A stretch of 64,000 nt of DNA from contig NZ_RBAL01000002.1 in the NCBI RefSeq assembly GCF_003626535.1, positions 467,322-531,321 of the forward strand, given 5' to 3'. The position numbers and the translations under genes are program-made. This DNA comes from Streptomyces hoynatensis (GTDB taxonomy: Bacteria > Actinomycetota > Actinomycetes > Streptomycetales > Streptomycetaceae). Under the pieces are notes generated by a model. That model searched no databases. It was not told the origin of the DNA and saw only the letters and a list, made by a program, of their open reading frames with translations. Shown in pieces: positions 1-7,659 of this stretch; positions within the stretch are counted from its first letter, which is position 1; every line of letters starts with the position of its first letter.

Positions 1-291
1 CGGCGTTACAAGGCGTACGCGGGCGGCGCGGCCGAGCTCGCCGGGCGGCTGAAGCCGAACGGCCGGCTGCTGCGCCGCTCGCCGCTGGCCGGCCTCGTCG
101 AACTGGAGGCCCTGCGCCTGGGCGTCACCGGCAAGGCCGAGGCGTGGAGCGTGCTGCGCGAACTGGCCGCCTCCGACGCGCGCCTGGACTCGCGGCTCCT
201 CGACGAACTGCTCGCCAGGGCCCTGCGCCAGGGCGAGACCCTGGATCGGCTCCGCGCCGAGCGCGCGCGGGAGCTCTTCGCCCCGGCCTGA
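1..291 (+). CDS. Hypothetical protein, C-terminal part (truncated by window edge)
   Basis: The frame is open from the first base and stops at TGA 289-291, giving the last 96 residues of a protein whose start lies outside the window. Third positions are almost all G/C, as expected of a real Streptomyces frame. The peptide is rich in Ala, Leu, Arg and Glu and looks fully alpha-helical, with no membrane segment and no catalytic motif I recognise. It ends in an acidic/basic helix (ERARELFAPA). I cannot assign a function. Confidence 0.6.
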   Translation, partial: RRYKAYAGGAAELAGRLKPNGRLLRRSPLAGLVELEALRLGVTGKAEAWSVLRELAASDARLDSRLLDELLARALRQGETLDRLRAERARELFAPA

Positions 292-450
292 GCGCCGTGC
301 GCGCCGCGGCAAGCGCCGCGCACGCCGCGACCGGGCGGCGCCCGGCGGCCCGGATGGCGGCCCGGCGCGGCGGCTTATCCGATATGCAGGAATGACGCGC
401 ATATTTCCAAGGGGCCGCATCTCCGCCGAAAGAGGGTCGTTGGTAGGGAT

Positions 451-618
451 GTGACCACACCAGACATGGCCGGGCGCCTGTCCGTGCGCGAGCCCGAGCC
501 GAAACCCCAACCTGACTGCTGTCACGACCTGCTGGACGAGTTGCTCGCCTCCCTGCAGCAGATCAGGTCCGAAATGGAGGAACGTTTGGCCGCGATCGAG
601 CGGGGCGCCCCGCGGTGA
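451..618 (+). CDS. Small hypothetical protein (55 aa) coupled to the DUF2637-like gene
   Basis: GTG at 451 opens a 56-codon frame ending in TGA 616-618. The stop overlaps the GTG start of the next gene (GTGA, 615-618), the hallmark of translational coupling. The product has a Cys-Cys-His cluster (PDCCHDLLDELL) followed by an amphipathic helix with heptad spacing (LLASLQQIRSEMEERLAAIE), so it could form a small coiled coil or bind metal. An in-frame ATG at 466 has no ribosome binding site; a weak GGTAGGG lies just before the GTG. Function unknown. The support is frame use, overlap and codon bias rather than homology. Confidence 0.6.
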   Translation: MTTPDMAGRLSVREPEPKPQPDCCHDLLDELLASLQQIRSEMEERLAAIERGAPR

Positions 619-1427
619 TCGACGACCCCCGGTACCTCCCGCCCTTCACCCCGCCCCGCCAGGGACCGCTCGCGGAGCACGACCTCCCGGGGGACCCCAC
701 GGCCCTGCCGATGGTCGCGGACTTCACCTGTTCCTCGGTGCACATCCCCCGCCCCCGCAGGCACCGCGGGCCGCGCGCCAGGCCCCCGCGGCGCCCCGCG
801 GGCAGGCCGCGCTGGCCGCTCCTGGCCGGCGGCCTGCTGGCCGCCTGCATCACCCTGCTGGCCGCCGCGCTCAGCGCCCTCGCGGGCGTGCTCAGCTACG
901 CCCCGCTGCGGCACGCGGCCAGCCTGCGCACCTCGCCCTCGCTGACCGCGTCCTGGCCGCTGCTGATCTACGGGCCCTGGCTGGTCGCCGCGCTGTCCGT
1001 GCTCCGCGCCGCCCTGTACCGGCGCGGGTCCACCCACTCCTGGTGCGTCGTGCTGCTGTCCTCCGCCCTCGCCGTCGTGCTGTGCGTCGCCCAGGCCCCC
1101 AGGGAACCGCTCGGCCTGGCGGTGGCCGGGCTCCCGCCGCTGTCCGCGCTGGTCGCCTTCCAGCAACTCGTGTGCCAGGCCACCCTCCTGCATCCGCCGC
1201 GCGGGGGCAGGAGCCGCGGCAGGCCACGCCGCGGTGCGGAGGAGGGCGAGGGGGGCGGCGCGCAGGCAGGCGTCCCCGGGCCGGCCCCCGGGGAGCAGGC
1301 GGCCGCCGGCACCCCGGCCGGAGGCGCAGCCGGGTACGGCACCAGGCGGGCAGCCGGGTACGGCACCGGGCCGGGGGGCGCCGGGCCGCCGGGCGGGATT
1401 CTCGGCCGAACTCCCAAGGGAATGTAG
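615..1427 (+). CDS. DUF2637-like membrane protein
   Basis: A 270-aa protein with a basic Pro/Arg-rich N-terminus (about 1-70), four predicted membrane helices (about 72-100, 118-138, 148-166, 170-192) and a low-complexity Gly/Pro/Ala tail. The membrane block with its SWPLLIYGPWLVAALS segment resembles actinobacterial DUF2637 proteins, which are often annotated as plasmid-spread or membrane proteins. That match is from memory of the family, not a search. The start GTG 615 overlaps the upstream stop. The tail contains a duplicated GYGT block encoded by an 18-bp direct repeat. Role unknown. Confidence 0.7.
   Translation: MIDDPRYLPPFTPPRQGPLAEHDLPGDPTALPMVADFTCSSVHIPRPRRHRGPRARPPRRPAGRPRWPLLAGGLLAACITLLAAALSALAGVLSYAPLRHAASLRTSPSLTASWPLLIYGPWLVAALSVLRAALYRRGSTHSWCVVLLSSALAVVLCVAQAPREPLGLAVAGLPPLSALVAFQQLVCQATLLHPPRGGRSRGRPRRGAEEGEGGGAQAGVPGPAPGEQAAAGTPAGGAAGYGTRRAAGYGTGPGGAGPPGGILGRTPKGM
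1326..1367 (+). repeat. Two 18-bp direct repeats inside the DUF2637-like gene
   Basis: The 18-mer GCAGCCGGGTACGGCACC occurs at 1326-1343 and again at 1350-1367, a 24-bp period. It is in frame, so slippage would add or remove eight residues of the low-complexity tail without breaking the protein. Confidence 0.85.
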
Positions 1428-1474
1428 GGATTTCACCGCGCCGCTGCCCCTCTCCGCGGCGCCCGCGCCCCCAC

Positions 1475-1480
1475 TAGCAT
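1475..1480 (+). promoter_or_regulatory. Predicted -10 box (TAGCAT) for a leaderless transcript
   Basis: TAGCAT ends 7 nt before ATG 1488, the spacing expected if transcription starts at the A of the start codon. No Shine-Dalgarno sequence precedes either ATG 1479 or ATG 1488, which supports leaderless initiation at 1488. No clear -35 element is visible. Confidence 0.5.
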
Positions 1481-1487
1481 GCGCGGC

Positions 1488-2276
1488 ATGAGGGATGACC
1501 TGCCCGGCAGCGATCCACACGAGCCGCTCGCCGCCCGGATCTGGACCTACTGGCTGGGCGGCACCGAGCACTTCCCCGTGGACCGCAGGGCGGCGGACCG
1601 GTTCGCGCGGACCTTTCCCGACATCGTCGAACTCGCCCGCGTCGGGCGCTACTTCCTCGGCCGGGTCGTGCGTTTCCTGACCGTGGAGGCCGGGGTGCGG
1701 CAGTTCCTCGACATCGGCCCCGGCCTCCCCACGGCCGGGAGCACGCACCTGGTGGCCCAGCGCCTGACCCCCGGGGCGCGCGTGCTCTACGCGGACAACG
1801 ATCCCGCGGTGCTCGCCCACGCCAGGGCCCTGCTCGACGAGCCGGGCGAGGGCGCGACCCACTACGTCGCCGCGGACCTGCGCCGGCCGGAGACGATCCT
1901 CGACGCCGCCTCCGCCACCCTGGACCTCGACCGGCCGGTCGGCCTGCTGCTGATGGGCGTGCTGGCGTACGTGCCGGAGTACGAGGAGGCCAGGTCCCTG
2001 GTCAAGACGCTGCTCGACGGCCTGCCGCAGGGCAGCTACCTGGCGCTCAGGGACGGCGTGGACACCCACCCCGGCTACGTGCGGGCGATGCACCACCACA
2101 ACGCCGTGGCGGCCACCCCCTACCACCTGCGCACCCCGGAACAGCTGGCCGGATACCTCGACGGGCTCGAACTCGTCGAGCCGGGCGTGGTGCCCTGCCC
2201 CCAGTGGCGGCCCGACCCGGCGCCCTGGCCGCGGCCCGAGGTCGCCCTGCTCGGCGCCGTGGGCCGCAAGCCCTGA
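1488..2276 (+). CDS. SAM-dependent methyltransferase, Methyltransf_19 (DUF574) family
   Basis: A 262-aa protein with the family opening (ARIWTYWLGG, then EHFPVDR) and a Rossmann methyltransferase core. The glycine motif is FLDIGPGLPTAGSTH, followed by an acidic loop (VLYADNDP) and the conserved VGLLLMGVLAYVPE strand. These enzymes are abundant in actinomycetes, sometimes in secondary-metabolite clusters; the substrate here is unknown. The start is set at ATG 1488 because a TAGCAT -10 box ends 7 nt upstream. ATG 1479 would add three residues. It is convergent with the BrkB-family gene, with only 22 bp between the stops. Confidence 0.85.
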   Translation: MRDDLPGSDPHEPLAARIWTYWLGGTEHFPVDRRAADRFARTFPDIVELARVGRYFLGRVVRFLTVEAGVRQFLDIGPGLPTAGSTHLVAQRLTPGARVLYADNDPAVLAHARALLDEPGEGATHYVAADLRRPETILDAASATLDLDRPVGLLLMGVLAYVPEYEEARSLVKTLLDGLPQGSYLALRDGVDTHPGYVRAMHHHNAVAATPYHLRTPEQLAGYLDGLELVEPGVVPCPQWRPDPAPWPRPEVALLGAVGRKP

Positions 2277-2298
2277 CCGCCCCAGGGGCCGCCGCGGC

Positions 2299-3225
2299 TC
2301 AGCCGACGGCCTCCGCGCCCTCCTCCGGCCCGGCGGCCGGGGCCCTCTCCTCCCGTGCCAGCAGGGCGAGTTCGGCGTTGAACTGGGCGCCGGTCAGCAG
2401 GCTGAGGTTCGACACCCACAGCCACACCAGGAAGACGATGATGCCGGCCAGCGAGCCGTAGAGCCGGTTGTAGGTGCCCACGCCCGAGGCGTAGAGGGCG
2501 AAGGCCGCGGAGGCCACCAGCCACAGCAGGACGGCGAGCGCGCCGCCGGGCACGCCGCGCGCCGGGACGCCCCCGTCGGCCGGTCCGGTGCGGAACAGGA
2601 CGAGCACCAGGCCGGTCACCAGCACCACGAGCAGCGGCCACTTCAGCAGGTTCCACGCGGTGGTCCCCGCCTCGCCGAAGCCGAGCAGCCGCCCTATCGT
2701 GCGCGCCGCGCCGCTGGTCAGCACCAGCACCGTCGCGCTGCCCACCAGCAGGGCCAGCAGGCCGAGCGCCCACAGGAGCGTGCGGGGGATGGCCCGCCAC
2801 GGGGGCCTGCGGTCGACCAGCCCGTGCATCGCGTGCTGCACGCGCCGGAAGACGCTGAGGTAGTTGTAGGCGGAGACCAGGGCGCTGAGCCCGCCGACCA
2901 CCGTCACCAACCAGGCGGAGGAACGCTCCTGGGCCAGGTCGTGCAGCGTCGTGGTCACCTCGCCCCTGGACTCCGCCGGAAGCAGCGCGCTCACCTGGCC
3001 GATCAGCTCCTGGCCCGCGCCCGGGTCGGCGAGCCCCACCACCGAGAGCGCCACGAACAGCGTGGGGAAGACCGCGAGGACCGAGTAGTAGGTGAGGGCC
3101 GCCGACCAGTGGTCGATGTCGTCGCGCCACATCGACACGGGGGTGCGGCGCAGCGCCACCGTCCACTGCGCGGGGACGGAGCGCGCGGTGGGCACCCCGG
3201 GCTCGGTCGGCAACTCTTCTGGCAT
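2299..3225 (-). CDS. YihY/virulence factor BrkB family membrane protein
   Basis: A 308-aa integral membrane protein with six predicted helices. The family opening (WRDDIDHWSAALTYYSVLAVFPTL) is followed by the late block YASGVGTYNRLYGSLAG and IIVFLVWLWVSNLSLLTGAQFNAEL. The family was once called ribonuclease BN, but members are membrane proteins of uncertain role. The short acidic/Ala-rich C-terminal tail is cytoplasmic. Start ATG 3225 has GGTGAG just upstream. It is transcribed away from the DUF1876 gene, and the roughly 315-bp gap between them holds a short repeat array. Confidence 0.9.
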   Translation of the reverse strand: MPEELPTEPGVPTARSVPAQWTVALRRTPVSMWRDDIDHWSAALTYYSVLAVFPTLFVALSVVGLADPGAGQELIGQVSALLPAESRGEVTTTLHDLAQERSSAWLVTVVGGLSALVSAYNYLSVFRRVQHAMHGLVDRRPPWRAIPRTLLWALGLLALLVGSATVLVLTSGAARTIGRLLGFGEAGTTAWNLLKWPLLVVLVTGLVLVLFRTGPADGGVPARGVPGGALAVLLWLVASAAFALYASGVGTYNRLYGSLAGIIVFLVWLWVSNLSLLTGAQFNAELALLAREERAPAAGPEEGAEAVG

Positions 3226-3443
3226 CGCTCACCTGGTCGGTCCTGGCCCCCCGTTCGGCAGGGAACACGATGCCATCCCGCCGCCCGCCCGCTCGCCACG
3301 GCCCGCCTCCGGCGGCGGCCCCCGGGAACGTTCCCGCCCGGTGTGCGGCGCGCGCCGGCGCGGGTCACGATGGAGGGGCGGAACGCGCGCCCGGCCGCAG
3401 AACGCCGGGCGCGGTGCGGGGCGAGCCGCCGTGAACGCGACGT

Positions 3444-3526
3444 GAGTGGCCGCGAGTGGCCGCGAGTCCGTGACGTTGACGCGAGTGGCCGCGAGTCGCC
3501 GTGGCGTTGACGTGAGTGGCCGCGAG
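3444..3526 (+). repeat. Four copies of a 13-bp repeat upstream of the DUF1876 gene
   Basis: GAGTGGCCGCGAG occurs at 3444-3456, 3454-3466 (overlapping), 3483-3495 and 3514-3526. The last copy ends just before the GGGAGG ribosome binding site of the DUF1876 gene. GTTGACG tracts lie between copies. The rest of the 3226-3540 gap holds no credible gene. The array could be an operator cluster or simple slippage. Confidence 0.75.
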
Positions 3527-3540
3527 AAGGGAGGCGCGCC

Positions 3541-3822
3541 GTGGCGAAGGCGCACGAGGAGGTCTGGAACGTGCACATCGCGATCGGCGGCGACGGGAGG
3601 ATGACCCGGGCGGAGGCGCGCCTGGAGGGCAAGCCGGACACCGTGCTGGTGAGCGAGGGCACGGCGCGCGCCAATCCCGAGGACGAGAACGTCCCCGCCA
3701 TCGGCCGCGAACTGGCCGTCGCCCGCGCCCTGTCGGAGCTCTCCCACCAACTGCTGCACGTCACCATTCAGGACATCGAGGGCCACACCCACCAGCGCGT
3801 CACGCGGCTGCGCGACGTGTGA
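3541..3822 (+). CDS. DUF1876 (dsRBD-fold) small protein
   Basis: A 93-aa protein matching the actinobacterial DUF1876 family. It has an N-terminal beta strand pair (WNVHIAIGG), the TRAEARL helix start, a P-x-D-E-x-VPAIGRELAVARALSEL helix and a C-terminal VTIQDIEGHTHQRV strand. Family members are small cytoplasmic proteins of about 85-95 aa with a double-stranded-RNA-binding-like fold; the biochemical role is not known. GTG 3541 is preceded by GGGAGG at 3529-3534. It is a monocistronic gene with a repeat array in its leader. Confidence 0.88.
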   Translation: MAKAHEEVWNVHIAIGGDGRMTRAEARLEGKPDTVLVSEGTARANPEDENVPAIGRELAVARALSELSHQLLHVTIQDIEGHTHQRVTRLRDV

Positions 3823-4023
3823 GCTTGCCCACCAGCCGGCGCGGCCGGTCCCGGCCGGGCCGGCGACCGCGGGCGCGAACCGGCTGGCAGGGCCGCCGCA
3901 CCGGCCCGCGGAGCGCGGTGCGGGCGGCGGCGGGAGGCCGCCCGGGCGGAGTAAATCCGCGCGAGAACGCCGGTGTGATCGTGGGATGATTGAGTCGATC
4001 GTGACGAGTCACCGGAGAGGTGC

Positions 4024-5538
4024 ATGAACCAGCCCGGCCAACCCCAGACGGCCGTACCCAGTCCCACCCCGACGCCCCGTTCCACCCCGAGCCCGGCCCA
4101 CCGGCCGGCAGCCTCCCCGACCGCACCCCCCGGCGGCAGCCCCGCCGCCACCAGGCCCCAGCAGGCACGGCCCGGCGAACCCGGGCGAACGCGCTGGAGA
4201 AAGCCCTCCCCGACGCCCCAGGCGTCCCCGACGCAGCGCCGCCTTCGGCCCGCGTCCTCCGGAACCTCACGAGCGGCGCAGCTCACCGGCAGGGCGAGGG
4301 CCACACTCGTGTTCACCCTCATTCTCGGCAGCCTCTCCGCGCTGCCGGCCCTGTCGATGGACATGTACCTCCCGGCGCTGCCCGACGTGGGCGACGCACT
4401 GGGCACCGGGGCCTCCACCGCCCAGCTCTCTTTGACCGCCTGCCTGCTCGGACTCGGCCTCGGCCAGCTGGTCATCGGCCCGATGAGCGACCAACTCGGC
4501 CGCCGCTGGCCGCTGATCGCCGGCATGTCGGCGTACATCGCGGCCTCGCTCGCCTGCGCCTTCGCGCCCAACATCGAACTCCTCACCGGCTGCCGGTTCG
4601 TCCAGGGACTCGCCGGCTCGGCGGGCGTCGTCATCTCGCGGGCCGTGGTCCGCGACCTGTTCGACGGCGTCACGATGGCCCGCTTCTTCTCGACGCTGAT
4701 GCTGGTCTCCGGCCTCGCGCCCATCCTCGCGCCGGTGTTCGGCGGGCAGCTGCTGCGCTTCACCGACTGGCGCGGCATCTTCCTCACGCTGTCCGTCGCC
4801 GGGGCCGCGCTGGTGCTCGTGGTCGCCCGCTGGCTGCCCGAGACCCTGCCGGCCGGGCAGCGGGACACCGGCGGCGTGCCGGTGGCGCTGCGCGCCATGG
4901 GCGGGCTGTTCCGCGACCGGGTGTTCGCCGGCCACCTGCTGGTCGGCAGCCTCACCTTCGCCGCGCTGTTCGCCTACGTGGCCGCCTCGCCCTTCGTGTT
5001 CCAGGAGATCTACGGCGCCTCGCCGCAGACGTTCAGCATGCTGTTCATGGCCAACTCGATCGCCCTGGTGGCCATGAGCCAGGTCAACGGGAAGCTGCTG
5101 ATCGGCCGCGTGGCGGGCGAGCGGGTCATGGCCGTGGGGCTCGCGCTGGTCACCTGCTCCGCCCTGGCGCTGCTGGTGATGACCAGCGGCCTGTTCGGCA
5201 AGGCCGGGCTCTTCCCCGTCGCCGCCGGCCTGTTCGCGCTGATGGGCTCGATGCCCCTGGTGCTGCCCAACGCCAACTCCCTGGGCCTGGACCGGGCCGG
5301 GCACGCGGCGGGCTCCGCCTCCGCGCTGCTCGGCGCCTCCGCCTTCTTCGTCGGCGCGATCGCCTCCCCGCTGGTCGGCATCGCGGGCGAGGACAGCGCG
5401 GTGCCGATGGCGCTGGTGCAGCTGGGCTCCGTGCTGCTGGCCGCCCTGTGCTTCCTCACGCTGTGCCGTCCGCGGCGGGCCGCCCGCCGCGGCCCGCGGG
5501 CCCAGGCGGTCGCCGCCGGGCCTACACTGCGGCGGTGA
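4024..5538 (+). CDS. MFS multidrug transporter, Bcr/CflA (DHA1) subfamily
   Basis: A 504-aa protein with 12 predicted membrane helices from residue 95 onward. The Bcr/CflA signatures include the helix-1 acidic PALSMDMYLPALP, motif A between helices 2 and 3 (GPMSDQLGRRWPL) and a helix-4 FVQGLAGSAGVVISRAVVRDLF block. It is presumably a proton-driven drug or small-molecule exporter. The first 90 residues are an unusual Pro/Thr/Ala-rich extension absent from typical members of about 400 aa. ATG 4024 has a good GGAGAGG, so the extension may be real. The stop overlaps the GTG of the Rsm22-like gene. Confidence 0.88.
   Translation: MNQPGQPQTAVPSPTPTPRSTPSPAHRPAASPTAPPGGSPAATRPQQARPGEPGRTRWRKPSPTPQASPTQRRLRPASSGTSRAAQLTGRARATLVFTLILGSLSALPALSMDMYLPALPDVGDALGTGASTAQLSLTACLLGLGLGQLVIGPMSDQLGRRWPLIAGMSAYIAASLACAFAPNIELLTGCRFVQGLAGSAGVVISRAVVRDLFDGVTMARFFSTLMLVSGLAPILAPVFGGQLLRFTDWRGIFLTLSVAGAALVLVVARWLPETLPAGQRDTGGVPVALRAMGGLFRDRVFAGHLLVGSLTFAALFAYVAASPFVFQEIYGASPQTFSMLFMANSIALVAMSQVNGKLLIGRVAGERVMAVGLALVTCSALALLVMTSGLFGKAGLFPVAAGLFALMGSMPLVLPNANSLGLDRAGHAAGSASALLGASAFFVGAIASPLVGIAGEDSAVPMALVQLGSVLLAALCFLTLCRPRRAARRGPRAQAVAAGPTLRR
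5523..5528 (+). promoter_or_regulatory. Possible internal -10 box (TACACT) for the Rsm22-like gene
   Basis: TACACT lies in the last codons of the MFS gene and ends 6 nt before GTG 5535. This spacing would allow a leaderless transcript in addition to read-through from the MFS promoter. No -35 match is evident. Confidence 0.35.
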
Positions 5539-6533
5539 CCAGCACCTCCGACCACCTGCGCGCCGCCCTGGACGGGCTCCTCGACGGGCTGCCCACCCGG
5601 CAGGCCGCCGCCGCAGTCGACCGGCTGATCTCCGGGTACCGCTCCCGGGCCGGCGGCCCGGCCCCCGCGCTGCGGAACCGGGCCGACGCGGTGGCGTACG
5701 CCGCCTACCGGATGCCCGCCACCCACGAGGCGCTGGCCGCCGCGCTGCGGGAACTGGCCGCCGCGCTGCCCGGCTGGGCCCCCGCGAGCCACCTCGACCT
5801 CGGCGGCGGCACCGGCGCCGCCGCCTGGGCGGCGGCCGGGGTGTGGCCGGGGCAGCGGCACACCCTCGTGCTGGACGCGGCGGCGCCCGCCCTGGAACTC
5901 GGCCGGGAGCTGGCCGGGCGCGCGGCCGAGCCCGCGGTGCGGGCCGCGCAGTGGCGCCAGGAGCGGCTCGGCGAGCGGCCGGGACTGCCGGAGGCCGACC
6001 TGATCACCGTCTCCTACCTGCTCGGGGAGCTGCCGGAGGCGGTCGGGCAGGCGGTCGTGGAGGCGGTGGCCGGCGCGGCCTCCGCCGCCGGGGCCGTGGT
6101 GCTGGTCGAGCCGGGCAGCCCCGAGGGCCACCGGCGGATCGGCGCGGCCAGGGACCGGCTGCTCGCCGCGGGGCTGCGCCTCCTCGCGCCCTGCCCGCAC
6201 GAGCGCGCCTGCCCCCTGGCGGAGGGCGACTGGTGCCACTTCGCGGCCCGGGTCGCCCGCTCCGCCGTCCACCGCAGGGTCAAGGGCGGGGTGCTGCCCT
6301 ACGAGGACGAGAAGTTCGCCTATCTCGTGGCCACCCGGCTGCCCGCCGCGGCCCGCGAGGGGGACGGCCGGGCGGCGGCCCGCGTCCTGCGGCGTCCGCT
6401 GCTGCGCAAGGGACAGGTGCTGCTCGACCTGTGCACCCCGGAGGGAACGCTGCGCCGCGAGACGGTGACCCGCCGTGATCCCGCGCCCTACCGCGCCGCC
6501 CGCGACACCGGCTGGGGCGACACCTGGGGCTGA
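5535..6533 (+). CDS. Rsm22-like (small ribosomal subunit) methyltransferase family protein
   Basis: A 332-aa protein. An N-terminal helical region (about 1-65) is followed by a methyltransferase fold whose glycine motif is HLDLGGGTGAAAWAA. The diagnostic Rsm22 block follows: a Cys-rich stretch (CPHERACPLAEGDWCHF, four Cys with two His) that probably holds a metal site, then KGGVLPYEDEKFAYL. Family members associate with the small ribosomal subunit in mitochondria; the bacterial role is inferred. The frame is open further upstream, but GTG 5535 overlaps the MFS stop as GTGA and begins the conserved part. Confidence 0.85.
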   Translation: MTSTSDHLRAALDGLLDGLPTRQAAAAVDRLISGYRSRAGGPAPALRNRADAVAYAAYRMPATHEALAAALRELAAALPGWAPASHLDLGGGTGAAAWAAAGVWPGQRHTLVLDAAAPALELGRELAGRAAEPAVRAAQWRQERLGERPGLPEADLITVSYLLGELPEAVGQAVVEAVAGAASAAGAVVLVEPGSPEGHRRIGAARDRLLAAGLRLLAPCPHERACPLAEGDWCHFAARVARSAVHRRVKGGVLPYEDEKFAYLVATRLPAAAREGDGRAAARVLRRPLLRKGQVLLDLCTPEGTLRRETVTRRDPAPYRAARDTGWGDTWG

Positions 6534-6869
6534 CCCCCGCTCCCGCCTGCCCCGCCCCGCCTGCCCCGCCTCCCTCCCCGGCCTCCCCAGGCGCCCCTTC
6601 GCCGAACGCCGAAACCACCCGGCCCGGCCGCCGCCGCCGGGTCCGCCCGGCTCACCCGATTACCCATCCGTCCGGGGCACAGGGCAGGATGTGCCGTTAC
6701 AGCGGAATAAAAAGCAGGTACCGCACGCTGCACAGCGGCAACAGCCGGAAGCGGCCTGGACGGCCAGGAAGGGACCGGAAAAGGACCGGAGGGGCCGGAA
6801 GGGCCGGGTCGCGGGCGAGCGGGCCGCAGCGCGAAGAGGACGTGAACAGAAGGGGTGGTGGGGGGTCCC
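6534..6869. other. Intergenic region without a convincing gene
   Basis: A 336-bp gap. The left part is C-rich with repeated CCTGCCCCGCC. The middle is the least G+C-rich stretch here (CGGAATAAAAAGCAGG near 6703-6718) and probably contains the promoter of the next gene. Short frames on both strands have poor composition and are not reported. Confidence 0.6.
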
Positions 6870-7580
6870 ATGGAACGCGAGAGCAGAAGGCCGCGGTGGT
6901 TGCGCCGGGGCGCCAGGGGGGCCGCCGCAGGCGCCGCCGCCGCCCGTGCCAGGGAGGAGCTGCTGCTCGCCGCCGCCGGGGCCGGGTTCCCGCTTGCCCC
7001 CGCCGCCAGGCCGCTTGAGTACGGCTGTAGCTGCGACCGGATCGGCTGTCCCACCCCGGGGCGCCATCCGGTCTCCCTGGCCTGGCAGACCCAGGCCACC
7101 ACCGACCCCGAGCAGATCCTCCGCTGGCTGCGCGCCGACCCCGAGGCCAATTTCGTGACCGCCACGGGCGCCGCCCACGACGTGCTCGACGTCCCGGCCA
7201 CCGCGGGCTACGCCGCCCTGGAGCGGCTGGCCGCCGAGGGCACCGAGGTGGGCCCGGTCGCGGTCGCCGACCCCGATCGCGTGCTGTTCTTCACCGCCAC
7301 CCGGGGCACCCCGGACGACGAGGACGAGTGGTGGCCCTGCGAGCTGGACTGCCACCCGGAGACCATGGACGAGCACCCGGGACTGCGCTGGCACTGCCGC
7401 GGCAGCTACGTCCTCGTCCCGCCCTCGCGCGTACCCCCGGGGACCACCGGCGGGGTGCGCTGGCTGCACGGCCCCGAGCGCCCGCTGCCCGAGCCGTTGA
7501 CCCTGCTGGAAGCCCTCACCGACGCCTGCGCCGCGCTCTTCGCCGAGGAGCCCGAGCAGGCCGCCGCCACCTGGCTGTGA
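6870..7580 (+). CDS. Bifunctional DNA primase/polymerase-domain protein, probably catalytically degenerate
   Basis: A 236-aa protein resembling the short chromosomal actinobacterial members of the prim-pol domain family. A basic N-terminus leads into a Cys-containing block (YGCSCDRIGCPTPGRHP) and the SLAWQTQATTDPEQI and LRWLRADPEANF segments, then a C-terminal GSYVLVPPS strand. Active plasmid-type enzymes have an Asp-x-Asp metal motif at the equivalent of HDVLDVPATAG. Here the second Asp is replaced, so polymerase activity is doubtful. ATG 6870 follows a G-rich tract usable as ribosome binding site. GTG 6855 is an alternative start. Confidence 0.75.
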   Translation: MERESRRPRWLRRGARGAAAGAAAARAREELLLAAAGAGFPLAPAARPLEYGCSCDRIGCPTPGRHPVSLAWQTQATTDPEQILRWLRADPEANFVTATGAAHDVLDVPATAGYAALERLAAEGTEVGPVAVADPDRVLFFTATRGTPDDEDEWWPCELDCHPETMDEHPGLRWHCRGSYVLVPPSRVPPGTTGGVRWLHGPERPLPEPLTLLEALTDACAALFAEEPEQAAATWL

Positions 7581-7617
7581 GCCGGGCCGGGCGCGGCCGG
7601 GGCCCCGGCGCCCGCAC

Positions 7618-7645
7618 GGCGGCGCCGCAGGCCCGCGGCGCCGCC
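7618..7645. terminator. Bidirectional hairpin between convergent genes
   Basis: An 11-bp perfect stem (GGCGGCGCCGC pairing with GCGGCGCCGCC) with a 6-nt loop lies between the stops at 7580 (+) and 7660 (-). There is no U tract, as usual in Streptomyces. Confidence 0.7.
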
Positions 7646-7659
7646 CCGCGGCGGTGCCG

